In this document: piece after piece, positions 22,438 through 30,664 of the stretch
Layout of the letters: each line of letters starts with the position of its first letter
How positions within the stretch are numbered: the first letter of the stretch is position 1
From: Kribbella turkmenica
GTDB taxonomy: Bacteria > Actinomycetota > Actinomycetes > Propionibacteriales > Kribbellaceae
Assembly (NCBI RefSeq): GCF_004348725.1
Contig: NZ_SMKR01000077.1
Span: 1 to 32,668 of the forward strand
DNA length: 32,668 nt
Direction: 5' to 3'
Program-made: the position numbers and the translations under genes
Notes under the pieces: generated by a model
Seen by the model: only the letters and a program-made list of their open reading frames with translations
Databases searched by the model: none
Told to the model about the DNA's origin: nothing

Positions 22438-24171
22438 ATGAAGACCACCGAGCAGCAGATCGCCACGTCCGTACTGGTGATCGGAACCGGTGGTGGCGGC
22501 CTGCGGGCCGCGATCGAGCTGGCCGAGCAGGGTGTCGAGGTTCTTGCCCTGGGCAAGCGTCCGCGCTCGGACGCGCACACCTCGCTCGCCGCCGGCGGGA
22601 TCAACGCCGCCCTGGCCACGATGGACCCGGAGGACAGCTGGCAGCAGCACGCCGCCGACACCCTGCAGGAGAGCTACCTGCTGGCCAACCCGGACACCGT
22701 CCGGATCGTCACCCAGGGAGCGGCCGAGGGCATCGCCGACCTGGAGCGCTACGGCATGCCGTTCGCCCGGGAGGCCGACGGGCGGATCTCGCAGCGGTTC
22801 TTCGGAGCCCACCGGTACCGCCGGACGGCGTTCGCCGGCGACTACACCGGGCTGGAGATCCAGCGGACCCTGATCAACCGCGCGGTTCAGCTGGGCGTGC
22901 CGATCCTGGACACGATCTACGTGACCCGGATCCTGGTCCGCGACAACCGGGTCTTCGGCGCGTACGGCTTCGACCTGACCACCGGGCGCCGCTACGTCAT
23001 CCATGCCGACGCGGTGATCCTGGCCGCGGGCGGTCACACCCGGATCTGGCGGCGGACGTCGTCGCGGCGCGACGAGAACACCGGCGACTCCTTCCGGCTG
23101 GCCGTCCAGGCCGGCGGGCGGATCCGGGACCCCGAGCTGGTGCAGTTCCACCCGTCCGGCCTGATCGAACCCGAGAACGCGGCCGGCACGCTGGTGTCCG
23201 AGGCGGCCCGCGGCGAAGGAGGTCAGCTCAGGAACGCGCTGGGCGAGCGGTTCATGGCCCGGTACGACGCCGAGCGGATGGAGCTGTCGACCCGGGACCG
23301 GGTCGCGCTGGCGGCGTACACGGAGATCATGGAAGGCCGGGGGACGCCGAACGGCGGGGTCTGGCTGGACGTGTCGCACCTCCCGCGGGAGACGATCATG
23401 CGCCGGCTGCCGCGGGTCTACCAGACGCTGCTCGAGCTGCAGATGCTGGACATCACCAAGCAGCCGATCGAGATCGCGCCGACGGCGCACTACTCGATGG
23501 GCGGCGTGTGGGTCCGTCCGGACGACCACAGCACCGACGTCGAGGGGCTGTTCGCGGTCGGCGAGGCGGCCAGTGGTCTGCACGGTGCGAACCGGCTCGG
23601 CGGCAACTCCCTGATCGAGCTCCTGGTGTTCGGCCGGATCGTCGCGGAGGAGGCGGCGAAGTTCTCCGTCGGGCGGCAGTCGCAGGAGCGGTCCGTGGAG
23701 GCGGTCGCCGAGGCGCGGGCGGAGATCGACGACCTGCTGGCGAACGACGGCGAGGAGAACGTCCGTGCCCTGCAGCGCGCGCTTCGCGACACGATGACGA
23801 GCCGGGCCGGCGTGGTCCGGGACGCGCCCGGCCTGCTGGCCGGCATCTCCGAGCTGGGCGAGATCGAGGAGCGGATGACCCGGATGGGTGTGCACCCGGA
23901 CATCGCCGGGTTCCAGGACCTGGCGCACGCGTTCGACCTGAAGTCGTCGGCACTGGCGGCGCGGGCGACCCTGGACGCCGCCCTCGAACGCCGTGAGACC
24001 CGCGGGTGCCACAACCGCTCGGACTTCCCGGACCTCGACGAGTCGCTCCAGGTCAACATGGTCTGGTCCGGCCCGGGTGAGGTGGTGCGCGAGAGCATCC
24101 CGCCGATCCCCGACGAGCTTCGCGCGCTGATGCGGGACGACCTCTCCACGGAGGGCAAGCTGGTCGAGTGA
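22438..24171 (+). CDS. Stand-alone fumarate reductase/succinate dehydrogenase-type flavoprotein
   Basis: This 577-residue flavoprotein is of the FrdA/SdhA/NadB family. VLVIGTGGGGLRAAIELAE is the FAD-binding Rossmann motif, and DAHTSLAAGGINAAL contains a His (about residue 47) at the place where SdhA/FrdA bind FAD covalently; NadB lacks it. VQFHPSGLI, TAHYSMGGV, LHGANRLGGNSL and RGCHNRSDFP follow in family order. No iron-sulfur or membrane-anchor subunit gene is adjacent, so it is either a soluble reductase/oxidase or works with distant subunits. L-aspartate oxidase is a less likely alternative. The promoter resembles that of the GNAT and ndh genes. Confidence 0.88.
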   Translation: MKTTEQQIATSVLVIGTGGGGLRAAIELAEQGVEVLALGKRPRSDAHTSLAAGGINAALATMDPEDSWQQHAADTLQESYLLANPDTVRIVTQGAAEGIADLERYGMPFAREADGRISQRFFGAHRYRRTAFAGDYTGLEIQRTLINRAVQLGVPILDTIYVTRILVRDNRVFGAYGFDLTTGRRYVIHADAVILAAGGHTRIWRRTSSRRDENTGDSFRLAVQAGGRIRDPELVQFHPSGLIEPENAAGTLVSEAARGEGGQLRNALGERFMARYDAERMELSTRDRVALAAYTEIMEGRGTPNGGVWLDVSHLPRETIMRRLPRVYQTLLELQMLDITKQPIEIAPTAHYSMGGVWVRPDDHSTDVEGLFAVGEAASGLHGANRLGGNSLIELLVFGRIVAEEAAKFSVGRQSQERSVEAVAEARAEIDDLLANDGEENVRALQRALRDTMTSRAGVVRDAPGLLAGISELGEIEERMTRMGVHPDIAGFQDLAHAFDLKSSALAARATLDAALERRETRGCHNRSDFPDLDESLQVNMVWSGPGEVVRESIPPIPDELRALMRDDLSTEGKLVE

Positions 24172-24253
24172 CCGGTAGTGGTCACGGGCGTTGACCGGAC
24201 GCGCTGGCTCGGGATGGGGTGGACGGAACCGAGACTTGCGGAGGTCGGTGCCG

Positions 24254-26668
24254 GTGGCGACGGTGGACGACGTACGACGGGGGTTCCGGGCACCGCCCGG
24301 CGACGGCCGGGTGATGATGCGGTGGTGGTGGTTCGGGCCGTCGGTGGACCAGCGTGAGCTCGAACGCCAGTTGCGGGCGATGGCCGCGGCCGGGCTCGGC
24401 GGGGTCGAGGCCGCGTTCGTCTATCCGATGAGCTCGGTCGACGCGCCGTTCGGTTCGGACAAGTTCCTGCGCGACGTCGGGTTCGCGGCGCGTACGGCGC
24501 ACGAGCTGGGGCTGCGGTTCGACCTGACGCTCGGCAGCGGCTGGTCCTTCGGCGGCGGGCACGTCCCGCCGGAGCTGGCGGCGCGCAGGCTGACCTGGGA
24601 CCGGCGCGAGATCGGTGCCGAGGCGTACGACGTCCCGGTCGCCGAGCCGTGGCCCGGCGACCAGGTGGTCGCGGCGTTCGTCGGCGAGGGGTCCGCCGGC
24701 GTGCCCTCGGCGTACGACGAAGTTGCCGTCAGCAACGGGATGATCCGGGTACCGGCCGGGAACGGGCCGCGGGAGGTGCTGGTCGCGACCTCCCGGCTGA
24801 CCGGGCAGAACGTCAAGCGGGCGGCGGCCGGTGCCGAAGGGCCGGTCCTCGACCACTACTCGGCCGCCGCGGCCGAGCAGCACCTCAGGGCAGTGGCCGA
24901 GCCACTGCTGGCGGCGGCCACCCCTGGGCTGGTGGGGTCGGTGTTCTGCGACAGCCTCGAGGTGTACCAGGCGGACTGGACACCGGATCTGCCGGCCGAG
25001 TTCGAACGCCGGCGCGGATACGACCTGCTACCCCGGCTGTGGGAGCTGCTCACCGGCAGGGACCGGGTCCGGATCGACTTCTACCGGACCTTGTCGGAGT
25101 TGTACGAGGAGAACTTCGTTGCCGTGTGCCGGCGTTGGGCGGCGGAGCACGGCGTACCGTTCCGGATCCAGTCGTACGGCGAGCCGCCCGCGACCATGAG
25201 CAGCTACCGGCACGCCGACCTGTTCGAGGGCGAGGGCTGGGGATGGACGCGGCTGCCGGAGACGCGCTGGGCGTCGTCGGCCGCGAACACCTACGGCCGG
25301 CCGGTGGTGTCGGCCGAGGCCTGGACCTGGGTGCACTCGCCGTCGTTCCGGGCGACGCCGCTCGACCTCAAAGGGGAGGCACACGAGCACTTCCTGTCCG
25401 GGGTGAACCAGCTGATCGGCCACGGCTGGCCGTACTCGCCCTCCGGCCAACCGGGCGTCGGCTGGATCTTCTACGCCGCCGGCGCACTGGACGACCGCAA
25501 CCCGTGGTGGCCGGTCGCGCCCGACCTGTTCGGCTACCTGCACCGAGTGTCGTGGCTGCTCCAGCAGGGCACTCCGGTCCGGCCGGTGAAGGTGTACGTG
25601 CCGGCCTCGGACGCCTACGCCGCCGGCACGCTGAACCTCTATCGGGCGGCACGACGGCTGATCGGTGACGACATCCCGCGGATCATCCGCGAGTCCGGCC
25701 TCGACTTCGACCTGATCGACGACGACGCGACCACCGTGGTCGACCCGGCCGCGGTCGGGCTGGTCGTCGTACCCGGCGGTGCGACTGTGCCGGGGGAGAC
25801 CAGGCGGTGGCTGGAGGCGGTGATCGCGGCCGGGGGAGTGGTCACCGAGGATCTCGCCGGACTGGCGGACCAGTTGCCGGCGCCGTTGCCGGACGACGTC
25901 GGGATCGTGCATCGGCGGCTCGACGACGGTGACGTGTACTTCGTCGCGAACACGGGCAACCGGACGCGGACCTTCACGCTCGCCGAGTCGACGGCCGAGC
26001 GGTGGGACCCGGTCACCGGGTCGACGACGCCGATCAGTCCGGCCGAGGTGACGCTCTCGCCGTACGAGGCGGCTGTGCTCGTGCCGGCGTCCGTTACTGC
26101 TGCCGACGATCCCGTGGTCGATGTTCCGTTCGCCACGCTGGACGGGTCTTGGCGGGTGTTCGGTGAATCCGTCACGCTGCCGCACCGGTGGGAGGACGAT
26201 CCGGCGCATGCGGCGTACTCGGGCTGGGCCTCGTACGAGATCGAGTTCGAGCTTCCGGAGGCTGACGGCCGTGTGCTGCTGGACTTCGGTGCCGGCGCGC
26301 CCACCGACCGGTCCGGTCGTCTGCCGGTGCACTCGTACCAGGCGTTGCTCGAGGCGCCGATCGGGGTGGCCGCCGAGGTGTGGGTGAACGAGAGCCGGTG
26401 CGGCACGCTCTGGGCGCCGCCGTACCGGGTCGACATCACGGACGCCGCGAAGCAGGGCACCAACGCGCTGCGCGTCGTCGTGCACAACACGAACGCCAAC
26501 GCCTTGTCGGTGGACCAGCACCTCGCACCGCTGGTCGAGTCGGTGACGGCTCGCTACGGCCGGCGGTTCGACCTGCAGGACATCGAGCACGCCGCGGACT
26601 CCGTGAGCTCCGGGCTGTTCGGGCCGCCGGCCGTCATCCTTCGGCGCTCGGGAAGCGCGGCCGGCTGA
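24254..26668 (+). CDS. GH106-like alpha-L-rhamnosidase
   Basis: This protein of about 804 residues matches the glycoside hydrolase 106 family. The N-terminus FRAPPGDGRVMMRWWWFGP (residues 11-29) and the QLRAMAAAGLGGVEAAFVYP segment are its hallmarks. A TIM-barrel-like middle part follows, then a C-terminal beta-sandwich region with RVDITDAAKQGTNALRVVVHNT, typical of the galactose-binding-like domain. The family removes terminal alpha-L-rhamnose from plant polysaccharides or glycosides. No signal peptide is seen, so it likely acts inside the cell on imported oligosaccharides. The start is uncertain: GTG at 24254 has GGAGG 9 nt upstream, and GTG at 24248 is the other choice. The gene lies alone downstream of the flavoprotein. 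Confidence 0.82.
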   Translation: MATVDDVRRGFRAPPGDGRVMMRWWWFGPSVDQRELERQLRAMAAAGLGGVEAAFVYPMSSVDAPFGSDKFLRDVGFAARTAHELGLRFDLTLGSGWSFGGGHVPPELAARRLTWDRREIGAEAYDVPVAEPWPGDQVVAAFVGEGSAGVPSAYDEVAVSNGMIRVPAGNGPREVLVATSRLTGQNVKRAAAGAEGPVLDHYSAAAAEQHLRAVAEPLLAAATPGLVGSVFCDSLEVYQADWTPDLPAEFERRRGYDLLPRLWELLTGRDRVRIDFYRTLSELYEENFVAVCRRWAAEHGVPFRIQSYGEPPATMSSYRHADLFEGEGWGWTRLPETRWASSAANTYGRPVVSAEAWTWVHSPSFRATPLDLKGEAHEHFLSGVNQLIGHGWPYSPSGQPGVGWIFYAAGALDDRNPWWPVAPDLFGYLHRVSWLLQQGTPVRPVKVYVPASDAYAAGTLNLYRAARRLIGDDIPRIIRESGLDFDLIDDDATTVVDPAAVGLVVVPGGATVPGETRRWLEAVIAAGGVVTEDLAGLADQLPAPLPDDVGIVHRRLDDGDVYFVANTGNRTRTFTLAESTAERWDPVTGSTTPISPAEVTLSPYEAAVLVPASVTAADDPVVDVPFATLDGSWRVFGESVTLPHRWEDDPAHAAYSGWASYEIEFELPEADGRVLLDFGAGAPTDRSGRLPVHSYQALLEAPIGVAAEVWVNESRCGTLWAPPYRVDITDAAKQGTNALRVVVHNTNANALSVDQHLAPLVESVTARYGRRFDLQDIEHAADSVSSGLFGPPAVILRRSGSAAG

Positions 26669-26774
26669 TCATCGGCATGAGCCGGCTGCGGCACGCGTAC
26701 GTCGAGCTCGCACCGGAGCTGGAGCTCGGTCGCCAGGAGCCGGGCGTGCGGTGTGCCGGCGTCGAGACCTGGGG

Positions 26775-26798
26775 TGATCTCATTCCGAAATGTGATCA
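26775..26798. promoter_or_regulatory. 24-bp imperfect palindrome upstream of the ABC operon
   Basis: TGATC-n-CATT-n-CG-n-AATG-n-GATCA pairs at 10 of 12 positions. It lies in AT-richer intergenic DNA, 24 nt before the -35 of the ABC promoter. It is a good candidate operator for a GntR- or TetR-type regulator; none is encoded next to it. Confidence 0.5.
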
Positions 26799-26822
26799 CG
26801 ATTGATAGTCGCTGGCTCAATG

Positions 26823-26851
26823 TTGACAGTCGATAGCTGAGCATCGATTAT
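26823..26851 (+). promoter_or_regulatory. Promoter of the ABC operon, predicted leaderless
   Basis: TTGACA (26823-26828) and GATTAT (26846-26851) are 17 nt apart, and 6 nt after the -10 is the GTG start at 26858, so the first transcribed base should be the start codon. ATCGAT-T-ATCGAT (26843-26855) overlaps the -10 and may be an operator. GATAG recurs at 26804, 26832 and 26853. Confidence 0.62.
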
Positions 26852-26857
26852 CGATAG

Positions 26858-27787
26858 GTGATCAGTGTGCGGGGACTCAGCAGGCAGTACGGTGACGTGC
26901 GCGCCGTGGACGATCTGACCTTCGACGTGCCGGCCGGGGAGGTGACCGGGTTCCTCGGGCCGAACGGCGCCGGCAAGTCGACCACGATGCGGATCGTGAT
27001 GGGCCTCGACCGGCCGACGGCCGGCACGGCGCTCATCGGCGGGCAGCGGTACGTCGACCTCCCGGAGCCGCTGCACCACGTCGGGGCGCTGCTCGACGCG
27101 GGCGCGATGCACCCCGGCCGCACCGGGCGCGGCCATCTCCGGATCGGCGCCCGGACCAACGGCATCCCGTTGCGCCGGGTCGAGGAAGTGATCGAACAGG
27201 TCGGCCTCGGCCAGGCCGCCCGCCGGCGGATCAAGGGCTACTCGCTCGGCATGCGGCAGCGGCTGGGGATCGCGGCCGCGTTGCTGGGCGACCCGAAGGC
27301 GCTGCTGTTCGACGAGCCGGTCAACGGCCTCGACCTCGACGGCGTCCGCTGGATCCGGTCGCTGCTGCGCGGTTTCGCCGACGAGGGCCGCACCGTGCTG
27401 GTCTCCAGCCACCTGATGAGCGAGATGCAGCTGATCGCCGACCGGATCGTCGTCATCGGCCGCGGCCGGCTGATCGCCGAGGCGCCGGTCGACGAGATCC
27501 TGCGTGGGCTGGGCGGCCAGCGGGTGCGCATCCGTACGCCGCGGATCGAGGACTTGCAGCGAGCGCTGGCCGACCGGGCGGCGGTCGAGCGCACGGCGCC
27601 CGGGGAGCTCGAGATCACCGGCCTGGGCGCCACCGAGATCGGCGACCTCGCCCACGCCCTCGGCCTCCCGGTGCACCACCTGGCCGAGATCGAGCAGTCG
27701 CTCGAACATGCCTATCTCGCCCTGACCGGGGAAAGCGTCGACTACCACGGCCGCACTCCGTCGTACCTGAACGGAGCCGGCCGATGA
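26858..27787 (+). CDS. ABC transporter ATP-binding protein (drug/antibiotic exporter type)
   Basis: This is a 309-residue ABC ATPase with Walker A GPNGAGKST (34-42), signature YSLGMRQRL (128-136), Walker B KALLFDEP (147-154) and the H-loop His at about 185. A C-terminal domain of about 90 residues is typical of the DrrA/CcmA-like exporter ATPases. It starts with GTG at 26858 and probably lacks a leader. Its stop overlaps the permease start (ATGA), so the two subunits are made together. Substrate unknown; the third gene of the operon encodes a flavoprotein, which is unusual. Confidence 0.93.
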   Translation: MISVRGLSRQYGDVRAVDDLTFDVPAGEVTGFLGPNGAGKSTTMRIVMGLDRPTAGTALIGGQRYVDLPEPLHHVGALLDAGAMHPGRTGRGHLRIGARTNGIPLRRVEEVIEQVGLGQAARRRIKGYSLGMRQRLGIAAALLGDPKALLFDEPVNGLDLDGVRWIRSLLRGFADEGRTVLVSSHLMSEMQLIADRIVVIGRGRLIAEAPVDEILRGLGGQRVRIRTPRIEDLQRALADRAAVERTAPGELEITGLGATEIGDLAHALGLPVHHLAEIEQSLEHAYLALTGESVDYHGRTPSYLNGAGR

Positions 27788-28551
27788 GCACGCCGATCGT
27801 CCTCGCCCGCACCGGCAGCGCCGAGTGGAGCCGGCTCTGGAGCGTCCGCTCGACCTGGATCTTCGCGGCCGCGACCGCGGTCGTCGTGCTCGGCTTCGGC
27901 ACGATCATGGGGTACGACGTCTCCGGCGACCCGACCGGGCCGGGGCCGGACGCGACCGCGTGGGACGGTGGCCGGTTCACCGCGATGTTCGCGTTGTTCG
28001 GCGTACTCGCGATGGCCGTGGTCACCAGCACGGCCGACCACGGGACCGGCGGTATCGTGCCGACCCTGCAGTGGACACCGCGGCGGGGTGTGCTGCTCGC
28101 TGCGCGGACCGGTGTCATCGTCGCGACGATGACGCTGCTCGGGGTGGTGCTGGTGGCCGGGGCGAGCGTCGTGGTGTGGGCCTTCCGACCATCGCTCGGG
28201 TTGCCGTTCGGTGCCGGCGTCGAGGCGCTGGCCGAGCTCGCGTTCGTGTACGCCGCCGGTGCGCTGCTCGCTGTCGGGCTGGGCCTGGCCACCCGGAGCA
28301 CGGCGGCCGCACTGGTCAGTGTGATCGCGCTGGTCCTCGTCCTGCCGATGCTGCTGGCACAGCTCCCGTACGAGTGGTCTGTCGGCCTGTCCGCCCGGAT
28401 GCCGGGCTCCGGCGCACTCTTCCTGATCTTCGGCGAGGGACCGCGCGACGACATGACGACGGCGTCGGCCCGGCTGACGCTCGGGCTGTGGGCGGTCACC
28501 TCGCTGGTGGCCGGCGGCCTGCGGTTGATGCGTACCGACGCGGACCGATGA
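27784..28551 (+). CDS. ABC transporter permease protein
   Basis: This 255-residue membrane protein has about six hydrophobic helices: one near residues 20-40, a pair at about 58-115, and three more towards the C-terminus. The layout is that of ABC-2-type exporters such as those paired with DrrA-like ATPases. The sequence DHGTGGIVPTLQWTPRRG between helices two and three is typical of actinobacterial members of this group. The start overlaps the ATPase stop by 4 bases, and the stop overlaps the next gene's start (ATGA). It forms the channel for the ATPase; the cargo is not known. Confidence 0.88.
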   Translation: MSTPIVLARTGSAEWSRLWSVRSTWIFAAATAVVVLGFGTIMGYDVSGDPTGPGPDATAWDGGRFTAMFALFGVLAMAVVTSTADHGTGGIVPTLQWTPRRGVLLAARTGVIVATMTLLGVVLVAGASVVVWAFRPSLGLPFGAGVEALAELAFVYAAGALLAVGLGLATRSTAAALVSVIALVLVLPMLLAQLPYEWSVGLSARMPGSGALFLIFGEGPRDDMTTASARLTLGLWAVTSLVAGGLRLMRTDADR

Positions 28552-29687
28552 ACCCGACCGAGGTGCTCGTGGTGGGGGCCGGGCTGGCCGGTCTCCACAC
28601 GGCCACGTTGCTCGCCGAGCGAGGCCACGACGTCCTGCTGGTCGAACGGCGTACGCGGCTGACGACCGCGATCCGGACCACGGGCATCTTCGTCCGCAAG
28701 ACGCTCGACGACTTCCCGTTGCCGGCCGAGTGTCTCGGCCCGCCGATCCGCCGGGTCGTGCTCTACCCGCCCGGCCTGTGTCGACCGGTGACGTTGGTCA
28801 GCGGTCGCGACGAGTACCGGGTCGGCGACATGGCGCCGTTGTACGTCGCCGCGGCAGACCGTGCGCGCGCGGCCGGCGTGCGGATCTCGCTGGGCACTCG
28901 GTACGCCGGCCGGTGCGGAGCTGGCTTCGTCGTGGTCGGTCCGCACGGGCCGCGGACCGTGCGAGCCCGGTACGTCGTCGGCGCGGACGGAGCCCGGTCG
29001 CGGGTCGCGCGGGACCTCGCGCTGGATCGCAACCGCCACCTGCTCATCGGGGCGGAGGAGGTCTTCAGCGTTTCGCCTGGCGCCGACCCGCCGACGTTCC
29101 ACTGTGTGCTCGATCCCTCGCTCGCTCCGGGCTACCTGGCCTGGGTGGTCAACGACGGACGGCACGCCCACATCGGTGTCGCCGGGCACGCCGATCGTTT
29201 CCCGGACGGGATGCGCAAGGCCTTGGAGAGGTTCGCGAAGGAAGCACCTGGCTTGCCCGGTGCCGACCGTCCGATCGAGGTGGAGCGACGTGGCGGTCCG
29301 ATCCCGGTCGGTGGCCTGCTGCGCCGGATCGGTTGTGCGGACGGGCTTCTCGTGGGCGACGCCGCCGGGGCGGTCTCGCCGCTCACAGCCGGGGGGCTGG
29401 ACCCGTGTCTGCGGTTGTCTTCGCTGGCTGCCGACGTACTCGATGAGGCCTTGCGCGCCGGGCCGACCGCCCTGACGCAGTACGACGGTGCTGCGCTGCG
29501 GGCTCACTTCCGTGGGCGGCTCCTGCTGCGTCGAGGGCTGGCGCAGGTACGCACTCCGGCCGCGGCGGCACTGGCCTTCGGACTCCTTCGCACTCCGCCC
29601 GGGCAGGCCGCGGCCCGGCGGATCCTCTTCGGCGACCGCTCGTTCCCGACGAGCGACGGTCGCCTAGGCTGGCGGGGTGGACACTGA
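28548..29687 (+). CDS. FAD-dependent oxidoreductase, geranylgeranyl-reductase type
   Basis: This 379-residue FAD enzyme belongs to the group of geranylgeranyl reductases and FAD-dependent monooxygenases. VLVVGAGLAGLHTATLLAERGHDVLLVERR is the N-terminal dinucleotide fold, VVGADGARSRVAR is the DG-type motif, and LLVGDAAGAVSPLTAGGLDP is the second FAD motif. No membrane segment is certain. It overlaps the permease stop by 4 bases (ATGA), so it belongs to the same operon. It may reduce or hydroxylate a lipid or isoprenoid substrate, possibly the cargo of the transporter; that link is inferred. The 3' end overlaps the following gene by 11 bases. Confidence 0.85.
   Translation: MNPTEVLVVGAGLAGLHTATLLAERGHDVLLVERRTRLTTAIRTTGIFVRKTLDDFPLPAECLGPPIRRVVLYPPGLCRPVTLVSGRDEYRVGDMAPLYVAAADRARAAGVRISLGTRYAGRCGAGFVVVGPHGPRTVRARYVVGADGARSRVARDLALDRNRHLLIGAEEVFSVSPGADPPTFHCVLDPSLAPGYLAWVVNDGRHAHIGVAGHADRFPDGMRKALERFAKEAPGLPGADRPIEVERRGGPIPVGGLLRRIGCADGLLVGDAAGAVSPLTAGGLDPCLRLSSLAADVLDEALRAGPTALTQYDGAALRAHFRGRLLLRRGLAQVRTPAAAALAFGLLRTPPGQAAARRILFGDRSFPTSDGRLGWRGGH
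29665..29670 (+). promoter_or_regulatory. Putative -10 hexamer for a leaderless transcript
   Basis: TAGGCT is followed by 6 nt and the GTG start at 29677, within the end of the previous gene. A -35 is not clear. The same -10 spacing is seen before the genes at 831, 26858 and 30528. Confidence 0.45.
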
Positions 29688-30123
29688 GCCGAGTTGGCGG
29701 GAGAAGCGCCGGGAGGCGTCCGCGGCCCACGCCGCCGCCCTCGAGCAGCGCAGAGCTGCCGAGACCGCGCAGGCCCGGGCGCTGCTGACCGACTTCGTGC
29801 GGGAGGTGACGGCGCGCGGCGTCGAGCCGCAGCCGCTGCGCGCTCCGGTCGGAGGCTCGGGCGGCGGCTACCGGACGAACGTGGTCGGCTGGTACCTGCG
29901 GCGCAACCGTTCGCTCGGCGTCGACCGCGAAGGCAACTTCTACATCCTCGCGACGCCCGCAAGCCTGAAGTCCCGGCTGTTCGGCGTGCGCCTGCTCCCG
30001 TCCGACCCGCCGCTGACCGTGGGCCTCGGCGCCCGCGACGGTGAATCCATCCCACTACGACAGTTGCTCGCCCTCCGCCTCGAGGAGGGCGAAGGCCCGC
30101 CGTCAGATACCCGTCCGAGTTGA
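29677..30123 (+). CDS. Conserved-looking small protein, unknown function
   Basis: This 148-residue soluble protein starts with a charged, Ala-rich segment (about residues 7-45) likely to form a helix or coiled coil, then a segment with GGYRTNVVGWYLRRNRSLGVD and a beta-rich C-terminal half. No known domain is recognised. It overlaps the previous gene by 11 bases but has its own leaderless-type promoter. It converges with the DUF1801 gene and overlaps it by 21 bases. Coding is supported by the open frame and the promoter spacing; the role is unknown. Confidence 0.7.
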   Translation: MDTEPSWREKRREASAAHAAALEQRRAAETAQARALLTDFVREVTARGVEPQPLRAPVGGSGGGYRTNVVGWYLRRNRSLGVDREGNFYILATPASLKSRLFGVRLLPSDPPLTVGLGARDGESIPLRQLLALRLEEGEGPPSDTRPS

Positions 30124-30528
30124 CGCGTCGATCAGGGCCCGCAACGCCGGGCGGTTGATGTCGTCGAGGGTGGTCAGCTTCAAGCTGCGCATGCTCAGCT
30201 TGCCGCCGACTTGGCGGCCGCCGGTGGTGGGAAGGAGCCCTTCGAGGTCGGGGAGCTCGCCGCCGCGGTAGAAGCCCAGGGTGACGTGGTTCTTGAACGG
30301 CATCAGGTACGCGAACTGCTCGGTGTACTTCTTCGGGCCGACGCCCCAGCCGACCGAGCCCTGCTGCGCCCAGACCACCTCGACGGTTCCGGGCAGGACG
30401 TCGTACACCAGCGCCCGTACGGCGCGGGCCAGCGCCTGCACGTGGTCGCTCGAGGCCGCGATCACGCGCTCGAATTCGGCGTCGTGCTCACGACCGGCCG
30501 GGTTCACCACTCCGGCCGCATCCGCCAT
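30103..30528 (-). CDS. DUF1801-domain protein (YdhG-like)
   Basis: This 141-residue protein has the DUF1801 pattern: a helical N-terminal part with VIAASSDHVQALARAVRALVYDVLPG, then WGVGPKKYTEQFAYLMPFKNHVTLGFYRGGEL and a basic C-terminal part. The fold is related to YdhG/FrdC-like small domains of unknown function. The ATG at 30528 is preferred over a longer frame to 30615. The hexamer CAGACT lies exactly 6 nt upstream, giving a predicted leaderless mRNA, and the upstream extension looks non-coding. It stands alone on the minus strand. Confidence 0.78.
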   Translation of the reverse strand: MADAAGVVNPAGREHDAEFERVIAASSDHVQALARAVRALVYDVLPGTVEVVWAQQGSVGWGVGPKKYTEQFAYLMPFKNHVTLGFYRGGELPDLEGLLPTTGGRQVGGKLSMRSLKLTTLDDINRPALRALIDASTRTGI

Positions 30529-30534
30529 GGCATC

Positions 30535-30540
30535 AGTCTG
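30535..30540 (-). promoter_or_regulatory. Putative -10 hexamer of a leaderless transcript (DUF1801 gene)
   Basis: On the minus strand CAGACT is followed by 6 nt and the ATG at 30528. This is the same spacing as in three other genes of the window. It supports the shorter start. Confidence 0.4.
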
Positions 30541-30664
30541 CCGGTCGCGACCGGTCGGCGACAGCCATGACCGGCTGAGAGCCAGCGCGGCCGCACGCAA
30601 GGACGGACGTTCCATGGAACGAGAGTCACGCAGACCGCTTTCATTTCGCCTTCACCGCGTGAGC

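Noticed and set aside
26678-26805. 42-codon plus-strand ORF between the rhamnosidase and ABC genes
   Set aside because: There is no ribosome-binding site and no known motif, and the end of the frame runs into the 24-bp palindrome. A regulatory reading of this region explains more.
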